Origin: Paenibacillus rhizovicinus
Lineage (GTDB): Bacteria > Bacillota > Bacilli > Paenibacillales > Paenibacillaceae
Length of the DNA: 64,000 bases
NCBI RefSeq assembly: GCF_010365285.1
Contig: NZ_CP048286.1
Coordinates: forward strand, 3,917,501 to 3,981,500
Direction of reading: 5' to 3'
Both the position numbers and the translations under genes were made by a program. Below are positions 61,002-64,000 of this stretch, one piece after another (position 1 is the stretch's first letter; the number at the start of each line of letters is the position of its first letter). The notes beneath the pieces are model-generated. The model did no database searches, was not told the DNA's origin, and saw only the letters and a list, made by a program, of their open reading frames with translations.

Positions 61002-62741
61002 ATGAATAACCAAGTGCGTAAATGGACTACAGGCGCTCTGACGGCAGCGCTCGCGCTGTCGCTGGCGGCATGCTCGTCCAATAACGGCGGAGGCGGCAAC
61101 GGCGCGACTTCGAACGCGAAGAAAGAAGACGGCGCGTCGAACACGGGCAACGCGGTGAACGCGGCCGCGTCGAACACGGGCAATGGGAACGCAGAGGCGA
61201 CGGGCCTCGACGAGAATGAACCGGGCTGGAAGAAAGACACCTCCCCGATTACATTCGACTGGTACATGAACTTCTCATGGGCCAAATCCGATTGGGGCGA
61301 TAATTTCGTATCCAAGTACATTACGAAGAAGACCGGCGTCAACGTGAAATTCGTCGTTCCGGCAGGCAACGAGAACGAGAAGCTGAATACGATGATCGCC
61401 TCCGGCAAGCTGCCCGATTTCATCACGCTGGATTGGTCCAACGACGGCGTGAAGCAGTTGATCGACAGCGGGCTGGTCCTGCCGCTCAACGAGCTGGGCA
61501 AACAGTACGATCCGTATTTCTTCAAGGTCGCCGATCCGCTGAAGCTCTCCTGGTATGCCCAGGAAGACGGCAATACGTACGGCTATCCGAATTTCTCGTC
61601 TTCGCCGCAGGATTATCAGAAATACGGCGATCAGTACACGTCGAACCAAACGTTCCTCGTGCGCAAGGACATGTACGAAGCGATCGGCAAGCCGGACATG
61701 CGGACGCCGGAGGGCTTCCTGAAGGCGCTGGAGATGGCGAAGGAGAAATTCCCGAAGGTAAACGGCCAGCCGCTCGTTCCGATCGGATTGACGGAGTTCG
61801 GCGGCGACGGCAGCTATTCGTTCATGGGCGGAACGAAGCTGGATTCCATGCTGCAGAACTTCCTTGCGATCCCGATGGAGAAGGACGGCAAGCTTTACGA
61901 TCGCACGACCGATCCGGAATTCATCAAATGGTTGAAGGTGTTCCGTCAAGCCAACGAGGAAGGCCTCCTCCCCAAAGACGTATTTATCGATAAGCGGGCG
62001 CAAATCGACGAGAAGGTCGCGCAGGGGCGTTACTTCTCCATGCTCTACCAGGCAGGCGATATGTCCGGACCGAACGGCCAGCTGTACAAGGATGATCCGA
62101 ATTCGGCCTACATCGCCATCGACGGGCCGGCCAATGCGAATATGGATGCGCCGACGCTGACGGGCCCCGGTATCTCCGGATGGACGCTGACGCTGATTTC
62201 GAAAAACGTGAAGGATAAGGCGCGGGCGATCCAGTTCCTGAGCTACATGCTGAGCGAAGAAGGCCAACGTGACTTGTATTTGGGGGAGAAGGGCGTCACG
62301 TACGATACGATCGACGGCAAAGACCAGTTCCTTCCGAAGATCACGGAGCTGAAACAGAAGGACCCCGATGCATATGGCAAGGAGTATGGGCTTGAGAGCT
62401 CTTATTGGATGCTGATGGATTTCAACCTGACGCTGCCATGGCAGACGCCCGTCGTGGAGCCGGACTTGCAGACGAAGGAATGGACGAAGGGCAAGATCTC
62501 CAACTTCTCCGCCTTCGATCTGATCAATCCGTCGGGCCAATCCGAGGAAGGCGTGGCCGCGGGCAAGATCGCGCTGCTCTGGGGCGATACGCTGCCGAAG
62601 CTGCTGCTGGCCAAGTCGGAGGATGAATTCGACACCGTGTTCAGCGAATTCCTCGAGAAGCGGAATACCTACGGCTACGAGAAAGTCATGGCTTACCGCG
62701 AGGCGAAATACGAGGATAACGTCAAGAAGCTCGGCCAATAA
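61002..62741 (+). CDS. Oligosaccharide-binding lipoprotein, LplA type
   Basis: 579 residues with lipobox LAAC (Cys24) and an Asn/Gly/Thr-rich linker. The binding domain (FDWYMNFSWAKSDWGDNFVSKYI; GNENEKLNTMIASGKLPDFI) is clearly related to the protein at 43420, pointing to duplicated transport modules with different ligands. No glycosidase accompanies it within the window. Confidence 0.92.
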   Translation: MNNQVRKWTTGALTAALALSLAACSSNNGGGGNGATSNAKKEDGASNTGNAVNAAASNTGNGNAEATGLDENEPGWKKDTSPITFDWYMNFSWAKSDWGDNFVSKYITKKTGVNVKFVVPAGNENEKLNTMIASGKLPDFITLDWSNDGVKQLIDSGLVLPLNELGKQYDPYFFKVADPLKLSWYAQEDGNTYGYPNFSSSPQDYQKYGDQYTSNQTFLVRKDMYEAIGKPDMRTPEGFLKALEMAKEKFPKVNGQPLVPIGLTEFGGDGSYSFMGGTKLDSMLQNFLAIPMEKDGKLYDRTTDPEFIKWLKVFRQANEEGLLPKDVFIDKRAQIDEKVAQGRYFSMLYQAGDMSGPNGQLYKDDPNSAYIAIDGPANANMDAPTLTGPGISGWTLTLISKNVKDKARAIQFLSYMLSEEGQRDLYLGEKGVTYDTIDGKDQFLPKITELKQKDPDAYGKEYGLESSYWMLMDFNLTLPWQTPVVEPDLQTKEWTKGKISNFSAFDLINPSGQSEEGVAAGKIALLWGDTLPKLLLAKSEDEFDTVFSEFLEKRNTYGYEKVMAYREAKYEDNVKKLGQ

Positions 62742-62877
62742 CGCGGTCTGTCGGGCGGTACGCGCGAAGAAGCTTCGAGGGCGGCGGCAATGCCGGTCTC
62801 GAAGGGCTTCATCGCGCGGCCGCCCGCTGGTAGAATAGGAAGGGTATTCCATTCCAATGAAATAGGGAAGTGATCCC

Positions 62878-64000
62878 TTGCCTGCCTTCTTGAAGCATGC
62901 TGTACAGAAGCTCTCCTCCAGGCTCGAACGGATGTCGATCCAGAATCGGCTGATTGCGGCTTACCTCGTCGTGATGCTGATTCCGATGATGATCATCTCC
63001 GTCTATGTATTCAATGAATTCTATGTTGGGAACATCAACGGCCTGGCTCGCGCGAGAGAGGCCGAGATGCAGCTGGAGCAGCTTAGCATCCGCAACAACA
63101 TGGAATCGCTCGAGCGCATGGCGCAGCTGACCCTGTCGGATCAGAGCATAATCGCCTATCTGGCTCGCGAAGACGAACCGAAGACGGAAGAGCTGATCGC
63201 TTTCAACAAGACGACGATCGCCAATCTGTCGCGGTTACAGTATAACAATCCGACGATTCACAGCCTGCGCGTCTATTTCGACAATCCGAGGATTTACGAG
63301 GCGTGGCCTTTGCTATTGCGCGAGAGCCGCATTGCCGGGCAGGCGTGGTACGGCGGGGTCAGGCAGCTGGGTGTCAAGGAACGCTGGTCGATCTTCGCAA
63401 CGGAGAACGATCCGTTCATCACGACGGAACAGAAGCCGACGCCGCTCGTCTCGCTCTTCAAGGAGGCGAACATTCCGCTCGGCAATCATCTCGGCATCGT
63501 GGAGGTCGATATGCTGATGTCGGATTTCTTCCCGAAGACGTTCAGTCCGATCGGGCAGGCGAATTCGCAGATGTACGTCGTGTCCGGCGACGGACAGGTG
63601 TACGTTAACGACCGGAACGATTTTGCGTTCCAAACCGGCCTTACGCCGTCGAAAGTCAAGGAGCAGCTGCAACTTTTCGCTGCACCTGACAGTAACCGCT
63701 TTCAATTCTCCTACGGCGGCAAGCCGTACCTATGCCTCTACTCGCAGGTGGAGCTGCTGGACGCCAGGCTCGTTCAAGTGGTCTCGCTGGACAGCGTGCT
63801 CTCCAGCGTGCAAGGCATTCGGAACAAGATCATTATCGCGAACGTGATCTTGATGGTATTGCTGACGGCAGCGACTTATTTGATCAACGCCTTCATTTTG
63901 AAGAAGCTCCGCGTTCTGAGCGAATCCATGAAACGGGTCAACCGAGGCGACTTCGAGGTGTCGATTCCGATCAAAGGAAGCGGCGAGGTCGGGGAGCTTG
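62878..64000 (+). CDS. YesM-like sensor histidine kinase, 3' truncated by window end
   Basis: The frame is open from the TTG at 62878 (AGGGAAG upstream) to the last base, about 374 codons. A membrane helix (LIAAYLVVMLIPMMIISVYVF) follows a short cytoplasmic start, then a large extracellular dCache-type sensor region of about 270 residues and a second helix at about residues 318-340. KKLRVLSESMKRVNRGDFEVSIPIKG is the beginning of a HAMP domain. This matches YesM-type kinases that, with a YesN AraC-type regulator, control the adjacent oligosaccharide transporter. An ATG at 62932 is a possible shorter start. Confidence 0.85.
   Translation, partial: MPAFLKHAVQKLSSRLERMSIQNRLIAAYLVVMLIPMMIISVYVFNEFYVGNINGLARAREAEMQLEQLSIRNNMESLERMAQLTLSDQSIIAYLAREDEPKTEELIAFNKTTIANLSRLQYNNPTIHSLRVYFDNPRIYEAWPLLLRESRIAGQAWYGGVRQLGVKERWSIFATENDPFITTEQKPTPLVSLFKEANIPLGNHLGIVEVDMLMSDFFPKTFSPIGQANSQMYVVSGDGQVYVNDRNDFAFQTGLTPSKVKEQLQLFAAPDSNRFQFSYGGKPYLCLYSQVELLDARLVQVVSLDSVLSSVQGIRNKIIIANVILMVLLTAATYLINAFILKKLRVLSESMKRVNRGDFEVSIPIKGSGEVGEL

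Overview
The window looks like a chromosomal segment of a GC-rich member of the Paenibacillaceae (Paenibacillus/Cohnella type). The evidence is Gram-positive style AGGAGG ribosome binding sites, sigma-A promoters, lipoprotein signal peptides, several carbohydrate ABC systems of the LplA/LplB/YtcP type without their own ATPase, a YesM-like sensor kinase, and TPP and guanidine-I riboswitches. No rRNA, tRNA, phage, insertion sequence or CRISPR array was recognised.

Layout. 1-10.9 kb: a threonine-rich repeat protein (5' truncated) followed by three multidomain GT2 glycosyltransferases with helical-repeat tails on the plus strand, facing three more glycosylation genes on the minus strand. This looks like a surface-protein O-glycosylation locus. 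11-15.8 kb: a YceI protein, then a TPP-riboswitch operon thiE-thiS (fused)/thiG/thiO. 15.8-20.1 kb: a heterodimeric ABC exporter with its MarR-type regulator. 20.1-22.1 kb: glnS with an unusual leader. 22.1-26.5 kb: a secreted propeller-like protein, a guanidine-I riboswitch controlling a solute-binding lipoprotein plus an isochorismatase-like hydrolase, and a nitroreductase/Rrf2 pair. 27-34.9 kb: nitrate/nitrite assimilation (mobA, narK, ANTAR regulator, nirB, nirD, hemD, cobA).

35-45 kb: an amino-sugar/glycoside operon (ROK repressor, nagB, ROK kinase, GH4, GH3, ABC permeases and binding protein). 45-49 kb: an AlkD-like glycosylase, an alpha/beta hydrolase and a NagZ-like lipoprotein. 49-58.6 kb: a LacI-controlled maltodextrin system (binding protein, two permeases, lipoprotein amylase), a RibA-like enzyme and a cyclomaltodextrinase. 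59-64 kb: another oligosaccharide ABC system followed by a truncated YesM-like kinase.

Most notable: (i) narK and nirB diverge around an ANTAR antiterminator gene. Each has a GlnR/TnrA box overlapping the -35 and a leader with two A1/G4 hexaloop hairpins running into a terminator, so nitrogen status and a second signal appear to be read at two successive steps. (ii) A guanidine-I riboswitch drives an orphan binding protein and a cysteine hydrolase. (iii) A 51-bp hairpin-bearing tandem repeat lies in frame inside a glycosyltransferase gene and again in an intergenic region 13 kb away. All calls were made by eye from sequence; no database search was run.
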